A DNA stretch of 64,000 bases from the NCBI GenBank assembly GCA_023249405.1, contig JAHFCR010000001.1, forward strand, positions 63,647 to 127,646. Reading direction: 5' to 3'. The notes under the pieces were generated by a model. It made no database searches. It saw only the letters and a list, made by a program, of their open reading frames with translations, and was not told the DNA's origin. Origin of the DNA: Peptococcaceae bacterium. GTDB taxonomy: Bacteria > Bacillota > DSM-12270 > Thermacetogeniales > Thermacetogeniaceae. Positions 8,138-19,775 of this stretch are shown here, piece by piece; the first letter of the stretch is position 1, and each line of letters begins with the position of its first letter. A program made the translations under genes and the position numbers.

Positions 8138-9388
8138 TTATTTAAAGAGTTGAGGTAAGGCGCGCAACAGGTCCTTGTTAGATTTAGTCTTGGTCATGGC
8201 ATCTATCAGCATCTCAATACTCTCGCTGTTGCCGTAAGAGGCGAACATCCTCCGGAAGTTCCACATCAACTCCAGTTCCTCCTTGCTGAGCAGGAGTTCC
8301 TCCCGTCTGGTCCCGGAACGCTTGACGTCAATGGCCGGGAAGATGCGTTTGTCGGACAGCTTGCGATCGAGCACCAGCTCCATGTTCCCTGTGCCCTTGA
8401 ACTCCTCGAAGATCACCTCATCCATGCGGCTGCCGGTCTCGATCAGGGCAGTGGCCAGAATGGTCAGGCTACCCCCCTCCTCAATGTTGCGGGCAGCCCC
8501 GAAAAAGCGTTTCGGCTTGTGGAGTGCAGTAGGATCAACACCGCCGGAAAGAGTGCGGCCGGAGGGCGGCACTACCAGGTTGTAGGCCCGGCCCAGCCGG
8601 GTGATGGAATCCAGCAGGATCACTACGTCCCGCTTGTGCTCGACGACGCGCTTTGCCCGTTCCAGCACCATCTCGGAGATCTTGACGTGGTTTTCTGGCG
8701 GCTCATCAAATGTAGATGCGGCAACCTCCCCTTCCACTGACCGCTGCATGTCTGTGACCTCCTCAGGGCGCTCGTCGATGAGCAATACCATCAGGGTCAC
8801 GTCAGGGTAGTTAGTGGTTATGGAGTTGGCAATTTTCTTCAACAAAAAGGTTTTACCAGCCTTAGGCGGCGAGACGATCAGACCGCGCTGGCCTTTGCCC
8901 AAGGGAGCGATCAGATCGATAATACGGCAGGAAATGTCCGGCTTCTCGATCTCCAGGGTAAACCGCTCATTGGGAAAAATCGGAGTCAGAGCATCGAAAT
9001 GCAGCCGTTCGGAAGCCTCCTCCGGCGATACTCCGTTGACCGTCTCTACCCGCAGCAGAGCGAAAAAGCGTTCAGTCTCCTTAGGCGCCCGCACCTGTCC
9101 AGCCACCCGGTCACCGGTGCGCAGGTCGAAGCGCCGGATCTGGGAAGGGGACACATAGATATCATCCTGGCTGGGTACATAAGCAAAGGGGCGCAAAAAG
9201 CCGTAACCGTCCGGCAGGATCTCCAGAATCCCCTGAGCGAAAAGCAGGCCGTTCTTCTCGGTGTTCGCCTTCATAATTTCAAATATCAGTTCTTTCTTGC
9301 GAAACCGGGAATAGTTGGTGATCTCCATTTCACGGGCCATCTTAAGCAGCTCTGCCATGGTCTTTTGTTCCAACTCTGTAACGCTCAA
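8138..9388 (-). CDS. rho: Transcription termination factor Rho
   Basis: A hexameric RNA-dependent ATPase that terminates transcription. The TTG at 9388 ([15 protein letters not shown]) is preferred because AGGGGG lies 6-7 bases upstream and it gives the usual 416-residue length. An upstream ATG would add 23 atypical residues. The N-terminal Rho domain and RNA-binding cold-shock-like domain ([33 protein letters not shown]) precede the Walker A motif SPPKAGKT, the Walker B region [16 protein letters not shown] and the R-loop area [21 protein letters not shown] copy of the structured repeat starts just upstream. Confidence 0.97.
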   Translation of the reverse strand: MSVTELEQKTMAELLKMAREMEITNYSRFRKKELIFEIMKANTEKNGLLFAQGILEILPDGYGFLRPFAYVPSQDDIYVSPSQIRRFDLRTGDRVAGQVRAPKETERFFALLRVETVNGVSPEEASERLHFDALTPIFPNERFTLEIEKPDISCRIIDLIAPLGKGQRGLIVSPPKAGKTFLLKKIANSITTNYPDVTLMVLLIDERPEEVTDMQRSVEGEVAASTFDEPPENHVKISEMVLERAKRVVEHKRDVVILLDSITRLGRAYNLVVPPSGRTLSGGVDPTALHKPKRFFGAARNIEEGGSLTILATALIETGSRMDEVIFEEFKGTGNMELVLDRKLSDKRIFPAIDVKRSGTRREELLLSKEELELMWNFRRMFASYGNSESIEMLIDAMTKTKSNKDLLRALPQLFK

Positions 9389-9477
9389 AAAAATCCCCCT
9401 ATTCGAATTGAAAGTCAGGCATATAGAACCCAGCCACACTGGCTGCAGGTTAGACACAATTGGGGAAAATAACTGAG

Positions 9478-9755
9478 GATAAAGTGAAACCTGCTTCGGA
9501 TGGGGTTTTCACCCCATCCGAAGCTTAGTTGAACCGATCCCGCCGGGGTACCCTTTGGGTCGGGCACACCCGGTTTAGCGCCCCTTGCCTATGCCGTTTT
9601 CCGAAGTGCAGGCGTGCTTTGAGCCCACCCAGAGGGTACCCACCCAGAGGGTACCCGGAAGCTCAGAGCCTGCGTTCAGTCCGGGCTAACGCCCGGACAC
9701 GACGTCCATCGCTTGTAGAAGCGAGGGTATTAGGGACGGTTAGCTATCGGATAAA
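9478..9755 (+). repeat. Structured repeat element, copy A
   Basis: A non-coding element between rho and glpX, about 266 bp inside identical GATAAA hexamers (9478-9483 and 9750-9755). It begins GTGAAACCTG and continues with a 12-bp hairpin (CTTCGGATGGGG / CCCCATCCGAAG). Next come AGCTTAGTTGA, a GGGGTACCC / GGGCACACCCGG block and several further stem-forming segments. It ends GGTTAGCTATCG. It is one of the longest copies and carries no reading frame of note. Confidence 0.8.
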
Positions 9756-9884
9756 ATTATCCGTGAGCGGACACCGATGGGGTAATCCCACATTGGATGG
9801 AACAATAAAGCGGTAGGATTTACGCTATCCTAATATATACCATTGTATGCAACTGGTGTCAAGGCTGGTTCCTTAAACTGCCAT

Positions 9885-10856
9885 TTATTTACAGGGTAGG
9901 GCATAGTCCGGCTTGCGTGAAAAATAGTGCCGGGCATCTATGAAACGCACGGTACCCGTGCGTCCCCGCATCACCAAGGAATGGGTGCTCGCCCCCCAGG
10001 AGGTATAGTGCACGCCCCGCAGCAGGGTGCTGTCGGTGATGCCGGTGGCCGCGAAGATCATCGAATCGCCCCGGGCCAGATCATTCATAGTCAGCAGGCG
10101 TTGATAGTCTTTGATCCCCATCTTCTCGACTCTCGCCACGTCATCATCGTCCATCGGCCAGAGTCTGGCTTGCATCTCCCCCTCCAGACAGCGCAGGGCG
10201 GCGGCGGCGATCACTCCCTCCGGAGCTCCTCCGATGCCCAGCATCATATCGACCCCCGTGCCCTCGAAAGCAACAGCTACCGCAGGCGCCACATCCCCGT
10301 CGGAGATCAACTGGATACGAGCGCCAGTCTTGCGCACCTTCTTGATCAGATCCTCATGCCGCGACCGGTCAAGGATGACCACCGTCAGATCCTCCACCTG
10401 CTTGCCCAGGGCTCCTGCCACGGCCTTGATATTCTCTTCTACGGGAGCGTCCAGGCTGATTTTCCCGACAGCCTTCGGCCCCACCGCAATCTTGTCCATA
10501 TACATATCCGGAGCATGTAGCAGACAACCTTTCGGCGCCACGGCCAGCACCGCGATCGCCCCGGTCAAGCCCTTGGCCACAATATTGGTGCCCTCCAACG
10601 GGTCAACCGCCACATCCAACTCCGGCAGCACCCCCGTGCCCACCCTTTCGCCGATATATAGCATCGGGGCTTCATCCATCTCGCCCTCACCGATCACTAC
10701 TGTGCCATCGATCTGCACAGTGTCAAACATCCGGCGCATGGCAGTGACTGCAGCATCGTCGGCCATCTCCTTGTTGCCACGTCCCAGCCAGCGTCCGGCA
10801 GCGATGGCTGCCGCCTCCGTCACGCGCACAAACTCTAAAGTAAGCTCCCGATCCAT
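9885..10856 (-). CDS. glpX: Fructose-1,6-bisphosphatase, class II (GlpX type)
   Basis: Hydrolyses fructose-1,6-bisphosphate to fructose-6-phosphate in gluconeogenesis. The 323-residue protein has the metal- and phosphate-binding sequences VVIGEGEMDEAPMLYIGE, DVAVDPLEGTN and GIGGAPEGVIAAAALRCLEG. The ATG at 10856 (MDRELTLEFVRVTEAAA) is chosen because GGGAGGGGGGAGAGG immediately precedes it. The longer frame upstream is not family-like. It is near a transaldolase-like gene acting on the same sugar phosphates, an arrangement common in Clostridia. Confidence 0.96.
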   Translation of the reverse strand: MDRELTLEFVRVTEAAAIAAGRWLGRGNKEMADDAAVTAMRRMFDTVQIDGTVVIGEGEMDEAPMLYIGERVGTGVLPELDVAVDPLEGTNIVAKGLTGAIAVLAVAPKGCLLHAPDMYMDKIAVGPKAVGKISLDAPVEENIKAVAGALGKQVEDLTVVILDRSRHEDLIKKVRKTGARIQLISDGDVAPAVAVAFEGTGVDMMLGIGGAPEGVIAAAALRCLEGEMQARLWPMDDDDVARVEKMGIKDYQRLLTMNDLARGDSMIFAATGITDSTLLRGVHYTSWGASTHSLVMRGRTGTVRFIDARHYFSRKPDYALPCK

Positions 10857-10951
10857 GGCCTCTCCCCCCTCCCGGAAGACAAGCAAATACGTTAACGCAA
10901 CAGCCCCCACGAACCAACTTTTTTTTCCGGCCCCTAGCTGGCTTCAACTGC

Positions 10952-11107
10952 TTTATCCGATGGCTAACCGCCACTAAGACTCTTACCTCCTAGGCGGGGG
11001 ATAAGTGGCGCTAAGCCGGGTGCCCGACCCAAAGGGTACCCCGGCGGGATAAGTCAACTAAACTTCAGGTGGGGTTTTAACCCCGCCTGAATTAAGTTTC
11101 CTTTATC
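10952..11107 (-). repeat. Structured repeat element, copy E
   Basis: A minus-strand copy of 156 bp including GATAAA at both ends (11102-11107 and 10952-10957). The order matches copy A: GGAAACTTAATTCAGG hairpin with GGGGTTAAAACCCC, TTTAGTTGACTTAT, CGGGGTACCC, GGGCACCCGGCTTAGCGCC, then TTAGTGGCGGTTAGCCATCG. The 5' end lies inside the transaldolase gene, whose last codons and TAA stop are made of element sequence. Confidence 0.8.
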
Positions 11108-11739
11108 TTATCCCAATCATTCAGAAACCGGGTGATCCCCTGGTCGGTCAAGGGATGCTTAAACATCTGGCCCAGCACAGTAAAGGGCACCGTAGCAATA
11201 TCTGCCCCCAGTCTTGCTGCATCCAGGACGTGCCGGGGATGACGGATGCTGGCGGCGATCACCCGGGTCCCGAAATCATAGTTGCCGAAGATCCCCATGA
11301 TGTCATCCAGAACATCCATGCCGTCCTGGCCGATATCATCGATCCGGCCGATAAAGGGGCTGACAAAAGCCGCCCCGGCCCGTGCTGCCAGCAGGGCCTG
11401 CAGGGCTGAGAAGATCAGGGTGACGTTCACCCTGATCTTCTCCTCCGCCAGGCGGCTAGCCGCCTGCAGACCGACGGGGAACACTGGGATCTTGATCACG
11501 ATGTTGGGGTTGATTGCGGACAATCCCCGGGCCTCCTCGAGGATCCCTTCAACGTCCATGCTGATCACTTCGGCGCTGATCGGGCCATCAACCAGGCTGC
11601 AAATCTCCTCCAGAATAGCACGGAAATCGCGCCCTTCTTTGGCCACCAGGGTCGGGTTGGTAGTGACCCCGGAGATGACACCCCATCCGGCAGCCTCCCT
11701 GATCTCTTCAACGGAGGCAGTGTCCAAGAAAATCTCCAA
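11092..11739 (-). CDS. fsa: Transaldolase / fructose-6-phosphate aldolase (TalC/MipB type)
   Basis: A 215-residue member of the short transaldolase family, which transfers dihydroxyacetone units or cleaves fructose-6-phosphate. The start [16 protein letters not shown] and [16 protein letters not shown] are characteristic. The Schiff-base lysine is in NIVIKIPV (near residue 84), followed by [16 protein letters not shown] and [11 protein letters not shown]. Sequence alone does not separate the transaldolase from the aldolase activity. The last 16 bases, including the stop, overlap repeat copy E, so the C-terminus (KIKET) may have been altered by insertion. Confidence 0.93.
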   Translation of the reverse strand: MEIFLDTASVEEIREAAGWGVISGVTTNPTLVAKEGRDFRAILEEICSLVDGPISAEVISMDVEGILEEARGLSAINPNIVIKIPVFPVGLQAASRLAEEKIRVNVTLIFSALQALLAARAGAAFVSPFIGRIDDIGQDGMDVLDDIMGIFGNYDFGTRVIAASIRHPRHVLDAARLGADIATVPFTVLGQMFKHPLTDQGITRFLNDWDKIKET

Positions 11740-11812
11740 TAGAAACCACTCCTTTGGAGCAACCCCGATACTTAGAGCACCGGAGATGTTGTACAGAATC
11801 GTAATTGCTCTC

Positions 11813-12481
11813 TTATTTCTTCGATCGCCTGCGGCTGCGCCCCTCTTTACGGATACCCATCATGTTGGCCCCGCCCGGTTTTAACACGATCTCCCAGATC
11901 TTCTTCACCACGTCCACATCCTGTCGGGTCTCAGCGTGAATCACCCCGGAAGATCCGCAACCCTCACACCGGAGTTCGATCCGGTCTGCAAAGATCTCTA
12001 CCTCCACCTGTTGGTTGCCGCATTGGCAGGACAGGTTGCCATCCTCTGCAATTTTATGCAGGCAGTCCAGAATTTCATACATGATCTCCGGGTTGGCAAA
12101 GTAATCGGTATAGCCCAGGTCATCGGCCATCTCCTGCAGGGAACGTTCCTGATTGGCGATGCACTTCTTCACCTGGTCCCGGGGACCGATAAATCCGATA
12201 TCCAGATCGGTCTCGCTACAGACCAGGTTGAGTACCTGACCGGACCAGATCTCCTTTAAAAAGAATTCTAAAAGATGTTTGCCCTCGCACATCAGACATT
12301 CTAACTGAAAATAGAAAACTTTTCGGTCTCTAGTGCTGATCAGCAGCAGGGGAGTACCGCAAGCGCAGGACAGGCGCAGTGTTTTTTGAGCTGAAAAAGA
12401 AAAAAGAGATAACGAATGGTATTTTATTTTGCCGCATTCGGGGCAACGTAGTGCCAGCGCGGTTGTTGTCGTAACGAGCAC
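11813..12481 (-). CDS. Hypothetical protein with multiple CxxC-type zinc sites
   Basis: A 222-residue cytoplasmic protein without a named family that I can recognise. It has five cysteine clusters: CPECG (near residue 14), CACG (near 40), CLMCEGKH (near 63), CQCGN (near 152) and CEGCG (near 175). These suggest two or more zinc ribbons. The middle part ([33 protein letters not shown]) is helical, and the tail is very basic ([12 protein letters not shown]), which could contact nucleic acid. The GTG start follows AGGAGGTTCCG. The position upstream of the transaldolase is seen in related Clostridia as I recall it, but this is not decisive. Confidence 0.7.
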   Translation of the reverse strand: MLVTTTTALALRCPECGKIKYHSLSLFSFSAQKTLRLSCACGTPLLLISTRDRKVFYFQLECLMCEGKHLLEFFLKEIWSGQVLNLVCSETDLDIGFIGPRDQVKKCIANQERSLQEMADDLGYTDYFANPEIMYEILDCLHKIAEDGNLSCQCGNQQVEVEIFADRIELRCEGCGSSGVIHAETRQDVDVVKKIWEIVLKPGGANMMGIRKEGRSRRRSKK

Positions 12482-12669
12482 TTAACGGAACCTCCTCGAC
12501 GAGTACTGCATCATTACTTCTCCATATTCAATCAAAATCCTTTACTATTTTTTAAATTGCGCGAAAGCTTTACATGCTGTCTCCCGATCCCTTCAGCAAC
12601 GCCATTTTTATAACAGTTCGCCGTATTCGGCCCCATCAGGCGCCGTGCGGTTCTGTGATGTGTACAAGT

Positions 12670-13881
12670 TTACTCCGGGCTGGCTTCAGATAGGCAGTTC
12701 CGGTTGGAGTCAATAGTGTCCTCCGCTACATCGCCGGTGACATAGACACGCGGCACCGAAGCTCTGATAGCAGTGCGGCGTCCCGGCAGCCGGACCGGGG
12801 TTCCCACCCCTACTCCTGGTATCTTGCCCACGTCAACGCAGCTTAATTCCATGCTGATTCGCCCCAGGACGGGCGCAGTCCGGCCATTGATGCTGACGTG
12901 TTGAATTCCTAGCGGCAGGCCCAGGAAAGACCCTGCAGTTTTTGCCAACACCTTGAGCAAGTCGATCCAGCCCGCCGGGCGAGGTAACACGTCCAGACCG
13001 AAACCCTCGCTGTAGCCCAGTGGCAACACTGCCAACACAGTGTTGCTACGCAGCCGGCGGGTCCGGCCGTAACCTACGGTATCTCCCCGCTGCACCTGTT
13101 TCAAGTGCACCACCCGTGTCCAGAAGGACCAGGGGTCCTTCAACTGTAGCCAGTCCGGCAGTGAACTCTTCCTGATACCGGCCGGCAACTGCCCATAGAG
13201 CAGATTGCCTACCCGCACCATTTCCAGATGCAGCTCCGGATAGAGCAGGGCAGCAGCGCTGTTGCAGACGTGGCGCAGGGGAATGCGGACACCGCGTCCC
13301 TGGATCTCCTGCACCAGGTTATCAAAAAACTGATACTGGCGCCTGGTGAAACTTGTATCGCTTGCGGCTGCGGCAAAGTGAGTGTAGATCCCCTCCAACA
13401 GCAGCCCAGGCAGGTTTAGGAGCCTGTCCAGATTTGACAGCAGTATCTCGGGAGTGAACCCAGTGCGCTCCATGCCGGTCTCGATCTCCAGGTGTACGGG
13501 TATCTGCCGGCCGTTTTGAACAGCAGCAGCAGATAGGCGCTGGGCCTGAGCCAGGGAACTGATTGACGGGATCAGGCCCCACTCGACCACGGTCTCTTCC
13601 TCTCCGGGCAGCAGCGGCCGGAAGATCAGCACCGGAGCGGCAATTCCAGCCTGACGCAACCTCACCCCATCCTCGGGATGGGTAACACCAAGCATGTCCG
13701 CCCCCCGCATTATCGCTGTCCGGGCTACCGGAACCAGGCCATGGCCATAGCCATCCGCCTTCACGACCGCCAGCAGCTTGATGCCGGGATCCAGCAGTCT
13801 CTTGACAGCGGCTACGTTGTCAGCGATGGCGTTCAGATCGATCTTGACCCAGCGGGCCTGCCCCGCCTGTTCGCTATCCAC
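12670..13881 (-). CDS. alr: Alanine racemase
   Basis: A PLP enzyme that makes D-alanine for peptidoglycan. The 403-residue chain has the PLP lysine in LLAVVKADGYGHG (near residue 40) and the catalytic tyrosine region RGDTVGYGRTRRL. The C-terminal beta domain includes GRISMELSCVDVG. The GTG start follows GAGAGGATAATTAC. It lies 35 bases downstream of the FemAB-like gene, so the two wall-synthesis genes are probably cotranscribed. Confidence 0.96.
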   Translation of the reverse strand: MDSEQAGQARWVKIDLNAIADNVAAVKRLLDPGIKLLAVVKADGYGHGLVPVARTAIMRGADMLGVTHPEDGVRLRQAGIAAPVLIFRPLLPGEEETVVEWGLIPSISSLAQAQRLSAAAVQNGRQIPVHLEIETGMERTGFTPEILLSNLDRLLNLPGLLLEGIYTHFAAAASDTSFTRRQYQFFDNLVQEIQGRGVRIPLRHVCNSAAALLYPELHLEMVRVGNLLYGQLPAGIRKSSLPDWLQLKDPWSFWTRVVHLKQVQRGDTVGYGRTRRLRSNTVLAVLPLGYSEGFGLDVLPRPAGWIDLLKVLAKTAGSFLGLPLGIQHVSINGRTAPVLGRISMELSCVDVGKIPGVGVGTPVRLPGRRTAIRASVPRVYVTGDVAEDTIDSNRNCLSEASPE

Positions 13882-13916
13882 GTAATTATCCTCTCATCAG
13901 CCATTTAGGGATTCTG

Positions 13917-15032
13917 TTATATGGAATCATCCGATTTGGGAGTGCCGCTGCGGCGCAGCAGGCTGCGCGTCACTCGCTGATAAGCCGGCAGCACCCGCGT
14001 CCAGAGAATATACCAGCTGGGCGACAGGACCAAGTCATATTCCCCGATGAACTCGGTGAAGGTAGCGGCAAAACCCTTCTTGAACCGGTACAGCCCGGAC
14101 AGATGGTCGTCCTGTTCGTCACTGGCAGGCACCCCCCGGAAGTCGTACAACCGGCATTCCAATTCTTTGGCCCAACGGATCATGGTCCACTGCAACAGGT
14201 GGTTTGGCATCACGTTCCGGAGCCGGTTCGAGGAGGCCCCGTACAGATACCAGACTCTGTCCCCGCAATGAAAAGCCAGAGTGCCGGCAATTGCCTGCCC
14301 CTGGCAGTCTGCCAAAAAGATACGCGCAGTACCTCGGGCCACGAACAGGTCCCACATCCGCTCGAAGTAACTGAAGCTACGAATAAGGAACCGGTCACGG
14401 GTGGCAGTCTCCGTTAAAATGTCGTAAAAGGTCTTGAGATCGGCGATGTCTTGGGCTATGCGCACGCTAACGCCCTTACGCTCCGCCAGATGGATGTTAT
14501 ACCTGGTTTTGCTCTCCATGGCTGCCAGCAATTCCTGTTCAGCGGGAGTAATGTTCAGACGGAAAACATAGCGGGGTTGCACTCCGCCGAAACCCGACTG
14601 GCTGCCGCTGGGCCTGAAACCAGCCTTGGCCAGCCGTTGCCGGTAGCATTCGGCAGCAGCGGCCGAATCGGTGGAGATATCCGGATCGATCTTGATAAAA
14701 ATAGCGCCATGCCGGCGCGCCAGACTCTTTACTGCATCCCAGAAATAGGTCTCTCCGGGCTGGTCGCAGTCCTCGCTGATAATGGGGCCACGGGGAGCAT
14801 AGATGATGGAGCGGTGCAGGTGACGGTATAGCGGCAGAGGCCGTTTGAGTAAGGAGATAGCAGCTACCGGCCGGTCGTCACGCCAAATCAGCAGCCGTAA
14901 CGGTTCCCATCCGGTGCCGCTCTTTAGCTCGCCCCATTCAAACGATTGCAGAAAATGGGGCTTGGGCGAAGATTTGATAAATTTATTAAATAAGTCCTTG
15001 TCCTGCGACTGGATCAGTTGAGCCCGGTACAA
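13917..15032 (-). CDS. FemAB-like peptidoglycan bridge aminoacyltransferase
   Basis: A 371-residue protein of the FemX/FemA/FemB GNAT-fold family, which adds amino acids from aminoacyl-tRNA to lipid II side chains. Recognised from FLQSFEWGELKSGTGWEPLRLLIW near the N-terminus, AMESKTRYNIHLAERKGVSVR in the middle and the second GNAT domain (RIFLADCQGQAIAGTLAFHCGDRVWYLYGASS). MPNHLLQWTMIRWAKELECRLYDFRG follows. The TTG start has TTAGGAGG upstream. Position next to alr fits a wall role. The amino acid added cannot be predicted. Confidence 0.88.
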   Translation of the reverse strand: MYRAQLIQSQDKDLFNKFIKSSPKPHFLQSFEWGELKSGTGWEPLRLLIWRDDRPVAAISLLKRPLPLYRHLHRSIIYAPRGPIISEDCDQPGETYFWDAVKSLARRHGAIFIKIDPDISTDSAAAAECYRQRLAKAGFRPSGSQSGFGGVQPRYVFRLNITPAEQELLAAMESKTRYNIHLAERKGVSVRIAQDIADLKTFYDILTETATRDRFLIRSFSYFERMWDLFVARGTARIFLADCQGQAIAGTLAFHCGDRVWYLYGASSNRLRNVMPNHLLQWTMIRWAKELECRLYDFRGVPASDEQDDHLSGLYRFKKGFAATFTEFIGEYDLVLSPSWYILWTRVLPAYQRVTRSLLRRSGTPKSDDSI

Positions 15033-15124
15033 CTAACTACCTCCTAAGCCAGTGCTGCCAATCCCGGCTCCAGCACCGGCGACCTGTTGTCTCCTGAGCA
15101 ACAGCCGTCATTACAACAGCTATT

Positions 15125-16771
<1,647 letters not shown>

Positions 16772-16799
16772 TCATGTTGCTCTGTTTACACAAATTTTA

Positions 16800-16829
16800 A
16801 TTTTACTGGCAGCCATAAATGGTTGTCAA
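16800..16829 (-). promoter_or_regulatory. Sigma-A promoter of pyrG
   Basis: On the minus strand TTGACA (16824-16829) and TAAAAT (16800-16805) are separated by 18 bases. They lie upstream of the pyrG start at 16756 with no gene between. Confidence 0.7.
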
Positions 16830-16921
16830 CCTGAGCAGAAATCTTTATACGCCTGTCTTGTTAAACTAGATTGGAAAAACATCTAATTGCCCCGGGAATG
16901 GCAGACTCTGAAACTTTCGTC

Positions 16922-17569
16922 TCAGGCTGCGGACACCTGATATTCTAACACGATCACTTCTTGAGATGGCGGCAGATTCGCCCCTTCCACCGCCAACCAT
17001 TGCTCCCGGCGCACCTGGCCGGGCTGGAACAACCTTAGGAACTGGTCGACCGTGGCTAGCGGCATCTTTAGTACCGGGGTTTTGTAATGCATGGGAATGA
17101 CTATGCGTGGGGCGATCTGGTCTACTACCTGTTTTGCCGCGCCGGCATCGACGGTGAAAACGCCTCCTACGGGCACCAGCAGCATGTCGATCCGGCCCAG
17201 ATCCTGCAGGGCCTTAGTATCCAATAGATGCCCCAGGTCCCCCAGGTGGCAGACCCGCACACCGTCCATCTCCCAGACAAAGAGCAAGTTGGACCCTCGC
17301 TGGGTCCCGCCCACGTCGTCATGGAAGGCGGAATGCCCCTCCACCCGGAGACCCTTAGCCTCATGAACACCAGGCGTGTTGATCACCGCCGGAGCACCGT
17401 GCAAGGCATTGACATTGTTGTGGTCAGAGTGATCGTGGCTAACAGTCGCCAGGTCAACTTCCTCCTCCGGAAGCTGGTAACCCATTGCTCCGGCAGGGGG
17501 ATCTGTAACCAGCCGCACTCCCTGGCCCTCAAACAGAAAGCAGGCCTGGCCATACCATTGCACCTTCAT
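16922..17569 (-). CDS. UPF0173-type metallo-beta-lactamase-fold hydrolase
   Basis: A 215-residue metal-dependent hydrolase of unknown substrate. It begins MKVQWYGQACFLFEGQGVRLVTDP, has the metal motif TVSHDHSDHNNVNAL (HxHxDH) near residue 55 and a second histidine set in VRVCHLGDLGH and IVIPMHYKTP. The ATG at 17569 is chosen because GGAGGTGTTCGC immediately precedes it. The track of open codons upstream is not family-like. Confidence 0.9.
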   Translation of the reverse strand: MKVQWYGQACFLFEGQGVRLVTDPPAGAMGYQLPEEEVDLATVSHDHSDHNNVNALHGAPAVINTPGVHEAKGLRVEGHSAFHDDVGGTQRGSNLLFVWEMDGVRVCHLGDLGHLLDTKALQDLGRIDMLLVPVGGVFTVDAGAAKQVVDQIAPRIVIPMHYKTPVLKMPLATVDQFLRLFQPGQVRREQWLAVEGANLPPSQEVIVLEYQVSAA

Positions 17570-17603
17570 GCGAACACCTCCCAACAAACTACACCGTGCC
17601 AAG

Positions 17604-18050
17604 CTACTCTAGCGGCCGCCCCAGCTCTTCATCAAAATCATCCTGTTCCTCGCCCTCAGTCTCGGGCTCCTCATCTTCAAGCAGGTCTTTATCAGCCAAC
17701 GGCTCTTCATCCAGATTATCCAGGGCAAGTACCCGGGGAGTAGGGCTGTCGTCGTACTCCACTGTCTTATGCATCAGAGACAGCAACGGCACCTGACGCG
17801 ATCCTTTTTGAGGCACTGCCGTCCGCAAGCCCCAACAACCCTGACCGGCACTAGTAAAACGGGCATCCAAGTTGATCCAGGTGTAAAGTTGGGCTTTGGC
17901 CTCAACCAGATCCTCCCTGTCTTTGTAGAATCTCTTGGCAACCTCATCCAGAAGCACTGAATAATGCATCTGTTGTCCGTTCTGTTTCAATAAATCATAG
18001 ACAAAACCGAGGACCTTCTCCTTGTCATCAAGGCTCTCAACCTCCGGCAA
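17604..18050 (-). CDS. rpoE: DNA-directed RNA polymerase delta subunit
   Basis: A Firmicute-specific RNA polymerase subunit that improves core recycling and promoter selectivity. The N-terminal HARE-HTH domain (about residues 8-75) shows VYDLLKQNGQQMHYSVLLDEVAKRF and LYTWINLDARFTSAGQGCWGLR. The last 45 residues are almost all acidic (DEEPETEGEEQDDFDEELG), the typical disordered tail. It lies between argS and the UPF0173 gene. In many Firmicutes it is next to pyrG, which is one gene away here. Confidence 0.93.
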   Translation of the reverse strand: MPEVESLDDKEKVLGFVYDLLKQNGQQMHYSVLLDEVAKRFYKDREDLVEAKAQLYTWINLDARFTSAGQGCWGLRTAVPQKGSRQVPLLSLMHKTVEYDDSPTPRVLALDNLDEEPLADKDLLEDEEPETEGEEQDDFDEELGRPLE

Positions 18051-18104
18051 ACCAGAGCTCCCCCTTCTCTATTTCTGTGTATAGTCATATCTGCCTGTTG
18101 ATAG

Positions 18105-19775
18105 CTACATCCTCTCGGGTGCCGATACGCCCACGAGATGCAGGGTGTTGTGCAGAGTGATCCTGCAAGCATTGGCTAACACCAGCCGGGCCTGGCTCAA
18201 GGCCGGCTCATCGCATAATACGCGGCAGTTGGTATAAAATCCGTGAAACAGGTTGGCCAGTTCATTGGCATAGAAGGCCAGCCGGTGCGGCTCCAAATGG
18301 GACGCAGCGTAGGCAATCTCCCCGGGAAGCTCGGCAATTTTCCGGATCAGTGCCAGTTCCGCCGGATCGCTGAGCAGGGAGCAGTCGACATCCTTGGCGG
18401 CAGGCACTGCTCCTGCCTGTTTGAGGATGCTGCAGATCCGGGCATGAGCATATTGAACATAATAAACCGGGTTTTCGTTATTCTGCTCTTTAGCCAGATC
18501 CAGATCGAAATCCAGATGGCTGTCGGCGCTGCGCATCACGAAGAAGTAACGGGCGACATCAACCCCCACGTCATCCATCAGATCCCGTAGAGTGATGTAC
18601 TCGCCGGTGCGTTTGGACATCCGCACCGGCTCACCCCCTTTGAACAGTCTGACCAACTGCATGATCATCACCTGAAGTCGTTCCGGATCGAAACCCAGGG
18701 CCTGCATGGCGCCCTTCAGACGGGCCACATGTCCGTGGTGATCTGCCCCCCAGATATTGATCACCCGGTCAAACCCTCGCCGGAACTTGTTCCGGTGATA
18801 GGCTATATCGCCGGCAAAATAGGTGGGAATGCCATTGCTGCGAACGAGTACCTCGTCCTTCTCGTCACCGAACAGAGTAGAGCGGAACCACAGGGCGCCC
18901 TCCTCCTCGTACAAGTAGTCGCTTGCCTGCAACTCCTTCAAGACATTCTCGATCTCACCGGAGTCATGCAGGGTCTGTTCCGAAAACCAGAGATCATACT
19001 GCACCCGAAAGTCTGCCAGATCTCTTTCCATCTGGGACAATTTCTCCTTCAGGGCGTACTTGACCAGCATCTCCCGCCGCAGCACCGGATCGACAGTCAA
19101 ATACTTATCTTTGACCTGCTCGATCAGATGTTGCATGCTCTCTACCAGGTCCTGACCGGGGTAGCCATCATCGGGAAATGTAACATCCTGGCCCAACAAT
19201 TGCAAGTAACGGGCCTCCAGGGAGCGGCCGAAGGTCTCGATCTGGTTGCCGGCATCATTGATGTAAAACTCTCGCTGTACATTATACCCAGCCGCGGCGA
19301 GGACATTCGCCAGGGTATCCCCCACAGCCGCCCCCCGGGCATTCCCCATATGCAGCAGCCCGGTGGGGTTCGCGCTGACGAATTCTACCTGGACGGACTC
19401 GCCGCCCCCCAGATCGATGCAACCGTAATGTTCACCCTGGGCATCCACCTCCGGAAGCACTTCGTAATGCCAAGCCGGATCCAAGTAAAAATTGATAAAA
19501 CCCGGACCGGCCACCTCGGTCCTGCTTATACACCCGCCAGGCTGCCGGAAGAACTCCAGCAGCGTCTGGGCGACCTTGCGGGGAGCTGTTTTCTCCGTCT
19601 GGGCCAAGAGCAAGGCCAGATTGCTGGCGAAATCTCCATGAACCCTGTCATGGGGCACCTCCAACACGAACTCAGGCAATTCATGGCAGGCCAGCCGACC
19701 GGCCCGGTGCGCCTCTTGCGCTGCTTCGGCTAGCGCCAGAGTGATCTTTTTTCTAATCTTCTCCAAAACCCCCAT
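18105..19775 (-). CDS. argS: Arginyl-tRNA synthetase
   Basis: A class I synthetase of 556 residues that charges tRNA-Arg. The N-terminal Add-1 domain is followed by the HIGH-like motif ANPTGLLHMGNARGAAVGDTLA and the KMSKS-like motif VRMSKRTGEYITLRDL. The C-terminal DALR anticodon-binding helices end in NTLHLVGVSAPERM. The ATG at 19775 (MGVLEKIRKKIT) is chosen because ATAAAGGAGTC precedes it. The upstream in-frame ATG would add 17 unusual residues. Confidence 0.96.
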   Translation of the reverse strand: MGVLEKIRKKITLALAEAAQEAHRAGRLACHELPEFVLEVPHDRVHGDFASNLALLLAQTEKTAPRKVAQTLLEFFRQPGGCISRTEVAGPGFINFYLDPAWHYEVLPEVDAQGEHYGCIDLGGGESVQVEFVSANPTGLLHMGNARGAAVGDTLANVLAAAGYNVQREFYINDAGNQIETFGRSLEARYLQLLGQDVTFPDDGYPGQDLVESMQHLIEQVKDKYLTVDPVLRREMLVKYALKEKLSQMERDLADFRVQYDLWFSEQTLHDSGEIENVLKELQASDYLYEEEGALWFRSTLFGDEKDEVLVRSNGIPTYFAGDIAYHRNKFRRGFDRVINIWGADHHGHVARLKGAMQALGFDPERLQVMIMQLVRLFKGGEPVRMSKRTGEYITLRDLMDDVGVDVARYFFVMRSADSHLDFDLDLAKEQNNENPVYYVQYAHARICSILKQAGAVPAAKDVDCSLLSDPAELALIRKIAELPGEIAYAASHLEPHRLAFYANELANLFHGFYTNCRVLCDEPALSQARLVLANACRITLHNTLHLVGVSAPERM

